64,000 bases of DNA from Acanthosepion esculentum. Its lineage: Eukaryota; Mollusca; Cephalopoda; Sepiida; Sepiidae. Made by a program: the position numbers and the translations under genes. Each line of letters begins with the position of its first letter. Position 1 is the first letter of the stretch. The stretch spans positions 58,974,446-59,038,445 of the forward strand of contig OZ038500.1 in the NCBI GenBank assembly GCA_964036315.1. Reading direction: 5' to 3'. The notes below the pieces were generated by a model. The model did no database searches. It saw only the letters and a program-made list of their open reading frames with translations, and was not told the origin of the DNA. Of the stretch, positions 10,424 to 19,329 are shown in pieces.

Positions 10424-10568
10424 GAAATATAGTCTTAAAATGTGCTATATTTATGGGATAAAGTGCTCAATATCAGAGATAGAGCGTGTGTAAATATAAA
10501 AGTGAACATAGAAGTCAAGACTTAGAGGCGACAGTCTGTTTCATGCTAGATGTAATCATCAGGCCACG
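10421..10568 (-). mobile_element. Family C element carrying a hammerhead candidate
   Basis: ~148-bp non-coding unit with (AT)n at 10382-10420 on one side and a short AT run after 10568. On the minus strand it starts with the hammerhead (10568-10524) and runs on through TTGAGCACTTTATCCC and AGCACATTTTAAGAC to CTTC at 10421. The same unit or parts of it occur at 31044-31121, 31619-31728, 42613-42815 and 45481-45560. Confidence 0.65.
10524..10568 (-). ncRNA. Type I hammerhead ribozyme candidate (copy C1)
   Basis: Minus strand: CTGATGA at 10562-10556; stem II at 10555-10552/10446-region equivalents 10546-10543 with a 5-nt loop; GAA at 10542-10540; a 3-bp stem III ACA/TGT with loop GAC (10539-10531); C at 10530 as cleavage base after GU; then GCC pairing with GGC (10565-10563). 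All core bases are conserved. Stem II has one A-C mismatch and a U-U closing pair, and helix I has one mismatch, so folding is weaker than in copy C2. Confidence 0.5.
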
Positions 10569-10583
10569 ATATATATATATTTT

Positions 10584-10742
10584 TACATTAGAACATTGCA
10601 AACTTTGTTTCTATGTTTAAAATAGGACAGATCAGCTAGTTCACAATGATTGTTACCATCAATGTTAAGTACATGATGAGACCTGCTTAAACCGTCGAAA
10701 CAAAATTTGCAATTTTGTAGTAGTAACCTGCATGTTCTAATG

Positions 10743-10750
<8 letters not shown>
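10584..10750. repeat. Foldback (imperfect inverted repeat) beside (AT)n
   Basis: TTACATTAGAACATTGCAAA and TTTGTTTC at 10583-10612 face their complements (GAAACAAAATTTGCAA, then CATGTTCTAATGTAA) at 10707-10748. The right arm carries an 18-bp insertion. (AT)n follows at 10747-10802, and a short AT run precedes it. Confidence 0.7.

Positions 10751-10802
<52 letters not shown>
10747..10802. repeat. (AT)n microsatellite
   Basis: About 55 bp of uninterrupted AT, immediately right of the foldback. Confidence 0.95.
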
Positions 10803-10809
<7 letters not shown>

Positions 10810-11139
10810 AAAATTAAAAGCTTGATGTCTTTACTCTGGTCAACCAATCGAATATGTTCTACGTTAAATTCAAATTAAGCGAAAAAGATAAAAATAGAAA
10901 TGTTTATCTTGCATATGTGTCAAAGCAAAAATTTGGCATTTAACAGCAGTCACGCATTAACTTAAATACTGATACAAATGGCTACAATAAATGTACACGT
11001 GTCAGACAGTCGACTCTTAAGAAATAAAAGCGAGCGGAGTGGGGAGAGAGGTAATTTAACAAAATGCCCAACGAGTTATAAGTTCTGTAGATTTCCTACA
11101 GAAAATTTACTGAATTGTAAGGAAAAAGATAGACTATGT
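10803..11139. other. Unassigned AT-rich DNA
   Basis: No recognisable gene. A plus-strand open frame at 10978-11169 runs antisense into the PLE remnant and shows no family signature. Confidence 0.4.
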
Positions 11140-11690
11140 TTACAATTTTCCATTAACTCGGATCTTTGATTTAATAAAACATTCTTCCCAAAGAACCTGA
11201 TAATTTCCAACTTTTCATGTAAACACAGAAACAGAGTTTATATAAGGATCTACATGTACTTGACATTTTAAAAAGTTTCCATTTCACCATAGGAGTGTTA
11301 TTATCATCTTTTAAATCCCCAAATATTTAGAAATTAATGCATCATTTCTATAAGTATTAAGGACAAATTATGTTGATACCACCTAGTCTTAAAAGAATTC
11401 TTAGTACTACCAATATAGAATTTTTCAACTGTCGGATTCTCTGTTGTAGAGATAGTACTTAGGTAAACATTTGCTTACCAATGAACATTAGTCTGAATTC
11501 CTACAATTACATTGCTTAATATCTTTAGTAATATTTTTCTTGGGACGTGCATTATGATCCAGATTATTAAATTGGTTTAAAATTTTATTATTGTGTAACT
11601 TTATAATCTTCTCAGTATTATTGGTGCAGCTATAACTTAGTTTTAATCTGCTTCTTGGTTTGGCGGAAGAATGTTGTTCCTTTGCTTAGT
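11140..11690 (-). pseudogene. Penelope-like element 3' end (PLE-1): linker and GIY-YIG endonuclease
   Basis: Read on the minus strand: LKLSYSCTNNTEKIIKLHN (about 11645-11590), then the cysteine-rich linker IKQCNCRNSD with a later CLPKY, then FYIGSTKNSFKTRW-like sequence (frameshifted). Further on come TPMVKWKLFKMSS, CRSLYKLC and LEIIRFFGKNVLLNQRSELM. This is the order linker-CxC, GIY-YIG, C-terminus of PLE polyproteins. The endonuclease would nick target DNA during retrotransposition. At least three frame changes and a stop within the linker make it non-functional. The RT domain is absent, cut off by sequence leading to (AT)n at 11784. Confidence 0.7.
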
Positions 11691-11781
11691 ATTGTTCAGA
11701 GAAAGGGGAATTGTTCTTATCTTTTTATGTCCTAGTGTAACTCTTCAAACCTTCTACCATTCTTGTGTATTTGTGTTTTTG

Positions 11782-11783
<2 letters not shown>

Positions 11784-11842
<59 letters not shown>
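11784..11842. repeat. (AT)n microsatellite
   Basis: About 58 bp of uninterrupted AT between two unrelated PLE fragments. Confidence 0.95.
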
Positions 11843-11844
<2 letters not shown>

Positions 11845-11865
11845 TTTTATGGTGTATAAGGTTCG

Positions 11866-12218
11866 TGTGTGTCACACACTAGACGGAGCGCACACTCACA
11901 GACACACGTATTCTTACTTACCATTCTCACTACACTCACCACAATACCACACATTCTCTATGAAGTCCTAACCAATCTCCATATGTACATTTGTCTGTAG
12001 AGAAGGGAGGATGATAATAAAAACTTTTTTTAAATTTTACCTCAATGTTTATATACAATGTCCATAAATATATTTACAAAACAAAACACAAGGCCAATGT
12101 TAGTAAAAGAATCCCCCACCTCTACCCTCTTCTACATTCATAAGTGTGGCAAAAATAGACAGACACACAGACACACACATGCACGTCTGTGTGTGTGCGC
12201 TCCATCTAGTGCGTTTGT
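11866..12218. repeat. CA/TG-rich inverted repeat
   Basis: CACTAGACGGAGCGCACACT (about 11876) and the inverted AGTGCGCTCC-type partner TGTGCGCTCCATCTAGTGCG (about 12194-12213) are complementary, enclosing about 285 bp. It could be the ends of a small foldback element or the product of palindromic repeat turnover. Confidence 0.5.
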
Positions 12219-12334
12219 TTTTGTCAGTATATGTGTTATATTATGTATTATATTTATTTATTATGTTTTTTGCCACCATGTGTATATGGTGTGTGTTTAT
12301 TAGTGTGGCGTTATGATTTGTTTACTGCTGGTTT

Positions 12335-12965
12335 AAATTTGTCTATGAAGTTATTTCTTGCATTTGTAGGTAAGAGTAATCGTCTGTTTGATATATTGGC
12401 ATAATTTTAAATTTACCATTATTGCATTTGGGGTTGTGTTTTGACACAAAATGTTTTCTGTTGTCTGGCAATTTAATGTTACTTTTGTGTAGAGAAACTT
12501 ATTGGTTATTGAGATATCTATATAAGATTTTTTGCATTTTGTGCACCTGAGCGCATAAATCACATTTTTGTGTTACAGTTTAAGTTTTTCTTTATATGTG
12601 AATGTTGTTGTGGGCTTTTCAAATATGTAGAAGTTTCCTTCTATAATGATATCACAAACTTCACATCTTTTCATGTTACATTTTGTGACCTCATGTGTTG
12701 TGTGTTGAGTAAATTTGCATGAGAAAGTATGTTTTAGATTTTTTTAATTGGTGTTTGCTTTTAATTATTTTGGTTGTTTTTAGTATATCATTCATAATAT
12801 CATTCTTTTTAAGTAGGTTTAGATTTCTTGTAATCTCTGTAAATAGTTCTGGATTGTTCTTTTTGCATGTTAAGACGTATGCTAGAATGGGCGAATTTAA
12901 TGTCCTTATAATACTTTAGACGTCTTTGGAATCTAAAAGGAACGACAGAGAAATATTGAAAATCT
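12335..12965 (-). pseudogene. Second, different PLE 3' end (PLE-2)
   Basis: Minus strand gives YVLTCKKNNPELFTEITRNL (about 12880-12820), LKKNDIMNDILKTTKIIKSK, then TKCNMKRCEVCDIIIEGNFY (about 12690-12630), then VIYALRCTKCKKSYI (about 12560-12515). This matches the layout of PLE proteins in which a 'C...C..C' linker ('CKxxRCxxC..I') precedes a GIY-YIG-type domain whose motif starts 'YxxxCxxCxxxYIG'. The glycine of YIG is D here (YID). The linker type differs from PLE-1, so this is another subfamily. The RT domain is missing. Confidence 0.7.
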
Positions 12966-13440
12966 ACCCTCCTAACCTCTTAGAATTCTGCGCACGTTAT
13001 TGCCAGAAAATATGAGAAAATTGTTTTAAAAAAATACTCCACACAGAATATCAAAATCGCTTCAGTTGTTCGCGAAAAAATATTTTGGCTCCTATTGCTG
13101 GAATCCTTGGAAGAAGAAAAACCAAATTGGTCTTTGATTCGGAATTTGAAATCGCGAATCAGTAATAAAATGATAAAAGAGAAAAAGTGCTGAAAGCAAG
13201 AAGAACAATAGTGAAGAAATAACGAAGCAGAAAGAATGAAAGCATAAAAGAAAGAAATACGAAAACGAAAGTAAAGAATAAAGAGGAATAGAAAACGATT
13301 TCAAAAAATGGATGAGTATAACGATAAAGAAAGACATACGAAGACATACAGAACAGTAAGAATACATAAAAAAAATTTCTTTTAAGATTGAATTCAAGAA
13401 AGTATAATGAAGGAAAAAGTTCGTGAAGTAAATGTTCAAC
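12966..13440. other. A-rich unassigned DNA
   Basis: Strongly purine-biased on the plus strand (GAAAGAAA-like, about 13170-13400). The long minus-strand open frame at 13092-13457 is explained by this composition and not called. Confidence 0.45.
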
Positions 13441-13445
13441 ATTCT

Positions 13446-13705
13446 TGGATGATGCATTGTCAGTTATTAAATTTTTGACTCATATCTCTTTCAACTCGTA
13501 TCTATTGAGCAGAATTTCATAGATGAAGCATTGTCAATTATTATTAGTTTTTCACCAGTATTACTTTTATTTTTTTACTCTTAATTTTTATAGAACTTCC
13601 CAGATTTGAATTATATGTTCGAAAAATAAGTCTTCGATACTTTTTTAGCTGAAGCATTATTAATTATTAAAGTTTTGACTAGAATTACTTTCATCTTATT
13701 TATTT
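13446..13705 (+). repeat. Dispersed repeat F, about three tandem units
   Basis: GATGCATTGTCAGTTATTAA, GAAGCATTGTCAATTATTA and GAAGCATTATTAATTATTAA recur at about 13449, 13524 and 13650, each followed by TTTTTGACT or similar. Related blocks occur at about 17380-17600 and, fainter, near 19850. Confidence 0.5.
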
Positions 13706-13714
13706 CTGTATCAT

Positions 13715-13980
13715 GTGCTTTTATTTGTAATGGTTAGCGGCGCAAGTTCAAATTCCAGTCATGTGAATTACTTTCGTGTAAATACCTTTGGGAAAGGTAT
13801 GAATCCATGTCTTCTCCCGAGCAGTTATGAGTTTAAATAGTAGGGCAGACTGGCGTCTCAGTCTTAGTTAATTTCAGAGAAAGAAAACTTTGAATTCCAA
13901 AACCCTGGTTAACGTGGAAATACGTGGTGGTCTAAGCGAAACATACTCCCGGTGGAAAACCAATACTTTCTCAGTGTCCA
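13715..13980 (+). mobile_element. tRNA-derived SINE family G
   Basis: Box-A-like TAATGGTTAGCGG at 13727, box-B-like AAGTTCAAATTCCAG at 13745 (the spacing is shortened), then the shared body AGTAGGGCAGACTGGCGTC and AACTTTGAATTCCAAAACCC. It ends near a short AT run at 13981. Confidence 0.55.
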
Positions 13981-13999
13981 TATATATATATTAAATCAT

Positions 14000-14342
14000 T
14001 TTACCACAAGCAAGGCAATAAAGTCACTAAGACGCAAAGGGTTACTGAGGGTTAAAGAATATGAGATAAAATACTATTAAGGTGAAAAAATTAGGAAAAC
14101 AGAAAATAAGGATTGACATTGAATTTAAATATTTGAAGATGAAACTTGACTGGGAAGCAAGAAGCCCTGAATTCCACAAGTCAGAAATGAATAGTATAGA
14201 ACTTATATCTAGCCATTCCAATTGTACAAGGATGAGACCTTGCTGCCAATCTAGTACTCCGCTTAAATACATTAAGTCTAGGTACTATAGCGGGAAGTTC
14301 ATCAGAAGAATTAACATGAAAGTATTTATAGAAAAGGCACAA
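14000..14342 (-). pseudogene. LINE (jockey/CR1-like) C-terminal part, left of an insertion
   Basis: Minus strand: CLFYKYFHVNSSDELPAIVP (about 14340-14285), RLNVFKRSTRLAARSHPCTI, then a degenerate C-terminus and the family 3' end at about 14005. The reading frame continues upstream at 16264, across the 1.9-kb insertion. The terminal sequence CAAGCAAGGCAATAAAGTC matches the other copies. Confidence 0.75.
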
Positions 14343-14492
14343 TGTGACGGCCGACCCCTGGCGGCGCGAACCTGCAGTCACGGCACCAATATGTGACGCC
14401 CGACCCCTCGTCGGCGGGATCCTGCAGTCACGACACCACTCGTGACCCCTGCCTCTCTCTGGCGCAGTCCTGCAGTCTCGACACCACTTGTG
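14343..14492 (+). repeat. GC-rich minisatellite, three ~49-bp units
   Basis: Units start with GTGAC at about 14344, 14393, 14442 and (partial) 14490, each containing CCTGCAGTC and GACACCA or GGCACCA. It lies at the extreme left end of the insertion. Confidence 0.8.
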
Positions 14493-15252
14493 ACGGGCTA
14501 ACCCTGGGACATCGTTTGAAGTCTTGTTAGGTTCTAGTACCAACTTGTCGTAGTCGGCTCGCCTCCAACGCCTGGTCACCGAAGCAACTGCTTTGATCTC
14601 AATTCAACCTACCCACGTTGTGATTTGATCTTAGGTTGACGAGATCAATCAAACGTCGGGCCGTAGTGCCAGCCGAATCCTGGTCAAGGTGATACTGCAC
14701 AATAAATGTAGAAAGACAAAAACACAAAGAACAACTTCAAGGCGAGCAACTGGTTAGGAATAGTGATTAATTTTATGTCGGTTTGTTGAGTTACAGGAGT
14801 GCGTCCCTCTCTTTCTCTCCCAGCCCAAAACATGTGGATTGTGACACTTTTGCGTTCTTAGCTAACTCTGGATATCTGGGTTGTTTTCAGTAAAGTCGGC
14901 CCTGGTGAAAAGTATAAGTCAGACCTCTATAATTTGTTCTTGGTTAGAAGTCTAAGTCGGAAGGCATGGATTCGTGCGGCCACCTCTGCGAGGCGCTATC
15001 TTCTAACTCTCTCCGGCTGTAACGGTCTCGAACTGTCCGGGAAATCTGGGAGCTGCACTCTAACTCTACTCTTTACTCTGCCAAAACGCCCGAAGACGTT
15101 TGCTTATATGGACGCCGATCAAAACCCGGTGTGGGGTCGGACGTGGTTTGATTTCAAATCCCCAATAAGGATTTTCTTTGTTTTCGGTCAGGAATATTTA
15201 TCATTTTCCATTTTTGGAAATCTACCGCTCTTTGTCTAGAGGGGCTCCACCC

Positions 15253-15475
15253 CTTCTGTGAGGAAAGGTCGGAGGAGAGCCCTCTTCCTTCTCATACCGG
15301 CACCTCATACCAATCCTTTCGAGGGGTGTCAACAAGAATCTCCCTCCTTCTCATATTCTCATCTTCTGTGAGAGAAGGTCGGAGGAGAATTATCCTCCTA
15401 AGCTTATCCTTTCTCACATTGATACCTCACACTAATCCTTCAAGTGGGTATCATATTTTCATCCCTCCCACCACC
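15253..15475 (+). repeat. Two diverged ~110-bp tandem units
   Basis: CTTCTGTGAGGAAAGGTCGG at 15253 and CTTCTGTGAGAGAAGGTCGG at 15363, followed by parallel CTCATACC/CTCACACT and AATCCTT blocks. Part of the LTR-like insertion. Confidence 0.65.
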
Positions 15476-16263
15476 TCAAGCCAGGTAGGTGTTTACCTTA
15501 CCCTGGAGGGAAAAAGAAGGGAAAGAAAAAAGAAAAATATTTTTTCCTTTTTCTTTAAAAAAAAAAACAATTAGACCTCCCAGAATTCTGTTGACAATCT
15601 TTTATCTTACCTTAGACATCTGGTAATTGCCAGGGCCTTAGCCACAATGCTTTAATTATTCATTTACTCGTTAATTTGGGACCGTGTCCACTTATGGAAC
15701 AAAACTTGTTTTATCACAACCAGATGCCCGCCAGTTTGGCGACGAAATTCCGTCGCAAAATACAATATTTGTCTCAACCCGACTTCGATCAATTCTGCCC
15801 TCATTGATAACGAATTTCGTCAAATTCTTCCTTTAGTATTTTATTTTGTTAATCAACTTCCTTCCATGCCCCGCTGACCGACATTCCCTAAGTGACCGGC
15901 CCGTGGTTCTATCGGAGTATTAACCAACGCTGACAGCCTCACGCCCGTCTCCCTTCTCTAAAAACCTGACTTACCCGCGAGAAAGAGAAACAATGGGTCG
16001 TTAAATTCTTAATCTTATTCAGGAACATTTGGCAAACCTCCGCCCCTCCGCGAGAAAGGAAAAATGATTATCTTGAATTGCATTTGAAAATAATAAAATA
16101 AAAAAAATCTTTTTATCCATCCTTTGTTTGGGAAAATAACAAAACAAAAAGAATATCGCTCAGTATGCCTTTCGTTCTATCTATCGGTTTAAGTTATCCC
16201 CGTAATTAACTTCTGTGGTTAATTAATTGGTCAACTAACTGCCGTTGCTAAATAGTGTTACAA

Positions 16264-16620
16264 CAGGTTAGCTACATTACGGCGGTGGAAAAATGACTGA
16301 AGCCAAGATGTCAGGTTATTACACATAACATTGCTGATTTTTGTTTGGATTTTATCAGAAATCTCTAAATATTTAGCAGGAATACCAGACTATATGTGAC
16401 AGCCATATTCAAAGCATGCACGAATAGTAGACTTTTAATTATGTAAGATAGATTCTGGAGAGAAAAATAGTCTAACACTAAATAGTGAACCGATTTTTAT
16501 TGGCAACAGACCTTGCAACTGACTTAATATAATCTTTCCGCTTCATGTCAGCGGGAAATGTTAGTCTGAAAAGGCGCAGCGTGTCACACTCCTTGGGATC
16601 AAATACGTATCAAATCGGAA
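16264..16620 (-). pseudogene. LINE RT segment, right of the insertion
   Basis: Minus strand: KECDTLRLFRLTFPADMKRK (about 16605-16545), DYIKSVARSVANK, FFSPESIL, then KSTI-CFEYGCHI-like sequence (frameshifted), then IPAKYLEISDKIQTKISNV and FFHRRNVANL, which joins to LCLFYKYF at 14340. This is the RT thumb/connection region of a jockey/CR1-type LINE. Several stops and frame changes are present, so it was probably already decaying when the insertion arrived, or has decayed since. Confidence 0.75.
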
Positions 16621-17600
16621 TCTGACAGAATGATATGATAAAAAAAAACAAGCGGGAAACGTTTATTAATCCAATATGTTTCGCCTTAAATTAAAGGTTC
16701 ATCGGAGAATTAATTATGAGGGGAAAACAACTCTCCAAGCCTAAATAATTGTTGTGGCCTTTTTAGGGGCCAGAAAGAAAGACACCGAAGAGATTGAACA
16801 AATGTATTGAAATGAGAGATATATACAAAGCAAGAGAGTTAGTAATAAGCAGATAGAGGTGTATGTCCCAACAGAAGGTTAACGGCTCGCTCTCTACGTT
16901 CGACTCTCGTAGTTAGTATTTATGAGAGGAAGAAAAGTTAATTCTACTGTAGGTGGGTTTACCACAACAATAATGTCTATCACACACCCGCGCACAAACA
17001 GGCACACACACACAGAGACACACTCACACACAGAGACACACTCACACACAGAGAGACACACACATCACACGTATATACATTATACCATGCATACTAGAAG
17101 TATTATATTCTTACACACATAAACACGCCTACTGATTGGCAAGTCAAATGCATCTGCAGTCTGCTTAGCCAATGACAATGAAACAAGAAAAAAATTTAAA
17201 ATAACGGAATTTTTTTCCATATCTCATTCTCTTATGAAGCTTTAATAAAAACGAAACATATCACATTCATAAACGTTTCCTATTTGTTCTTTATCTTATA
17301 TATGTATATATTTCTGTTGATTTTTTATATCAACTTAGAAATTGCCGTTCTATGTTATTGAAATAAATCTTCGATCTTTTTATGTGAGGCATAGTCAGTT
17401 ATTCATTTTTGACTAGTATTTCTCATATTTGTTGACTTGAAATTACTGGATTAAAAATTGTCATATATTTTGTTCATTCTTGATTGTATTTATTTCATCA
17501 TATTTATGCATTTTTCTTTTGGCAACTCCCAGCTTTGCATTTTGCTTTCGTGAAAAAAAGTGTGTGTCCTTCTGAAATGAAGCTTTGTCAATTATTAATA
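16621..17600. other. Unassigned DNA with a CA-rich minisatellite and repeat F
   Basis: About 17000-17060 holds three to four copies of an 18-bp CACACACAGAGACACACT unit. About 17380-17600 resembles dispersed repeat F. No coding signature. Confidence 0.45.
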
Positions 17601-18376
17601 TTAGGCTGTCACGCATAAAATGACGCATCTTATAAGAAATGAATAATACACTCCTGAACTGTTAAATAACTAATTTATTTAATTGAAATAGGCACCATGT
17701 TGATGAATGACTGTTCTCCAACGTACATCTAAATTATTGATCCCATCTTTAAAAAAATCTTATCCTTTGTTTTGATAAACAGTTCAAATACTTCGATTAC
17801 TTCTTCCTTATTGGAGAATGTTTTATTGCGTATGTAAAGCTCAAAATGCTTAAATAAGTCATAATCAGTAGGAGGGATATCAGGTGGATATGAAGGCTGA
17901 GACAAAATTTCATAATTCAGGCTCTGCAGCTTTTGGACAGTTGATTAAGAAACGTACGGCCGCGCGTTGGCGTGCAGCAAAATTGGTCCTTCCCTATTCA
18001 CAAGTCTAGGATATTTATTTTTCAGTTTTTCGTGCATACACTCTATTTATCCACAATACGAGGTTGCTGTTATTGTTTTCCCTTGAGGCAAGAATGAATA
18101 ATGAATAACCACTTTCGACTCACCACAATACAGTAACTATTAACATTTTAAGGTGCAGCTGTGGTTTTGCATACTGTTTTGGTGATTCACTTGCATCTAA
18201 CCACTGCCCTACTGTCTTAATGCTATCAAAGAATATCCATTTCTCACCGCATGTAATGATTCGATGCAAAAATCAGGAATATGTTAATATTTTTTTATAT
18301 ATTAAGGCGGATACTTCGTTAGGCAACCGGATCAACAACCAACCAAAAATGTGTCATTTCATGTCGGACAACCTAA
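17601..18376 (-). mobile_element. Decayed mariner element M1
   Basis: Termini TTAGGCTGTC (17601) and inverted TTAGGTTGTCCGACAT (to 18376) form mariner-type inverted repeats, flanked by TA on both sides. Minus-strand codons read GEKWIFFDSIK (about 18248-18216), QWLDASESPKQYAKP, then LLHANARPYVS, QSLNYEILSQPSYPPDIP and PTDYDLFKHFE, then LDVRWRTVIHQHGAYFN at the C-terminus. Compared with the usual mariner SDEKW, HDNARPH and PSDYHLF motifs, the first catalytic D is G and the second is A; the third is kept. The N-terminal DNA-binding part is deleted. Full-length mariners are about 1.3 kb; this is 776 bp. Confidence 0.85.
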
Positions 18377-18391
18377 TATATTTTCCTTCTA

Positions 18392-19277
18392 CGAGGGTCA
18401 TTCAATAAATAAGGTGAATTCTTTGGTATAAGGACTTCTAATACAGATAGAAGCTTACTTTTTGTTTTTCAACGTAGTCTCCCAGCACTGTCACACACTT
18501 TTCCCATCTGTGCACAAGCTTCCGCATTCCCTCAACGTAAAATCTTTGGACTGATGTCTCAGCCCAGTCGCTCACAACACTTTTGACTTCATCGTCACTT
18601 TTAAACTCCGTGCCTCTCGTGAACGCTTTCAAGGGACCAAACAGGTGAAAGTCTGAAGGGGCAAGGTCTGGGCTGTAAGAGGGATGAGGGAGCAGTTCCC
18701 AGCCCAGCTCGTTGATGGTCTTCACCGTTTGGTCTGCTGGGCTGTTTGTGCTCTTCAGTAAGTATCTTTGGCACCCACCGGCAGATGACCTTGTGTGCTG
18801 TCCCAACAGATAAGCTCAAAGTCCTTGCAATGTCATCGACTGTCACCCTTCTGTCAGACTGAATGAGGTCATTGACTGATTCGATCACCTCAGGAGACCT
18901 CACTTCTGTAGGCCTCCTAGGCCTGTCTTCATCCTCAACACTGCTTCTTTAAACAATTTAGCCCACTTGTAGACATTTTTTGGGCTGAAACATGTGGCAC
19001 CGTACACAGTTGACATTCTCCTATGAATTTCAACTGGTTTGCACCCTTCAGCAAGTAAAAACTTGATAACTGACCGCTGTTCAATCCTGGAGCATGCTTC
19101 TTGGTCGGCCATCTTTGTTAATCGCCAAAACTCTGAAAGTTTTTTTTTTAATCTGCAAAATAAATTAAATCCATGTGAAAAAGAAGTAAAACAAAAAAAA
19201 GAAAAAATAATTAAGCTTCTATCTTTATTAGAAGTCCTTATACCGAAAAATTCACCTTATTTATTGAATGACCCTCG
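18392..19277 (-). mobile_element. Internally deleted mariner element M2
   Basis: About 66-bp terminal inverted repeats, CGAGGGTCATTCAATAAATA at each end, with about four mismatches and TA duplications at 18390-18391 and 19278-19279. The minus strand encodes the mariner N-terminus (19112-18900: MADQEACSRIEQRSVIKFLL, then GCKPVEIHRRM, VYKWAKLFKE), a second helix-turn-helix after a frameshift (IESVNDLIQSDRRVTVDDIA, VGTAHKVICRWVPKIL) and, back in the first frame, the C-terminus (INELGWELLPHPSYSPDLAP, DFHLFGPLK). The first two catalytic aspartates are lost in a deletion of roughly 120 codons joined near 18745. Non-autonomous, but with well-kept ends. Confidence 0.92.
18438..19112 (-). pseudogene. 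mariner transposase pseudogene (in M2)
   Basis: About 225 codons remain of a family norm near 345. In order: helix-turn-helix 1 (residues about 1-70, with WAKLFKE), frameshift near 18903, helix-turn-helix 2 with RVTVDDIARTLSLSVGTAHK, deletion junction near 18745, then the third catalytic aspartate in HPSYSPDLAPSDFHLF (codon at 18651-18653) and the C-terminal block VHRWEKCVTVLGDYVEKQ. The start ATG at 19112 (MADQEACSR) is the conserved one. No DDE triad, so no transposition activity is expected. Confidence 0.9.
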
Positions 19278-19329
19278 TAACTTGTTGGTTTTTTTTTTAT
19301 TGAAAATTCCAGATCTTTAGAATACGTTC

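Larger units (their letters stand above)
14343..16259. mobile_element. 1.9-kb LTR-like insertion inside a LINE
   Basis: Removing 14343-16259 rejoins the minus-strand LINE frame ...RRNVANL-LCLFYKYF... exactly. ACAA occurs at both edges (14339-14342 and 16260-16263), consistent with a 4-bp target duplication. The ends resemble an LTR: TGTGACGG at the left, and AGTGTTACA running across the right edge (inverted TGTAACAC). It is GC-richer than its surroundings, with a CAATAAATG signal near 14700. No protease, RT or integrase was seen, so a solo LTR or other non-coding element is most likely. The exact right end is ambiguous by three bases because the target duplication overlaps it. Confidence 0.6.

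Noticed and set aside
13092..13457. 121-codon Phe/Ser/Leu-rich minus frame as a membrane protein
   Set aside because: The plus strand is GAAA-rich, which by itself produces Phe/Ser/Leu codons on the other strand.
14934..15239. 101-codon frame inside the LTR-like insertion as gag or other protein
   Set aside because: No motif, no continuation; probably chance in GC-richer DNA.
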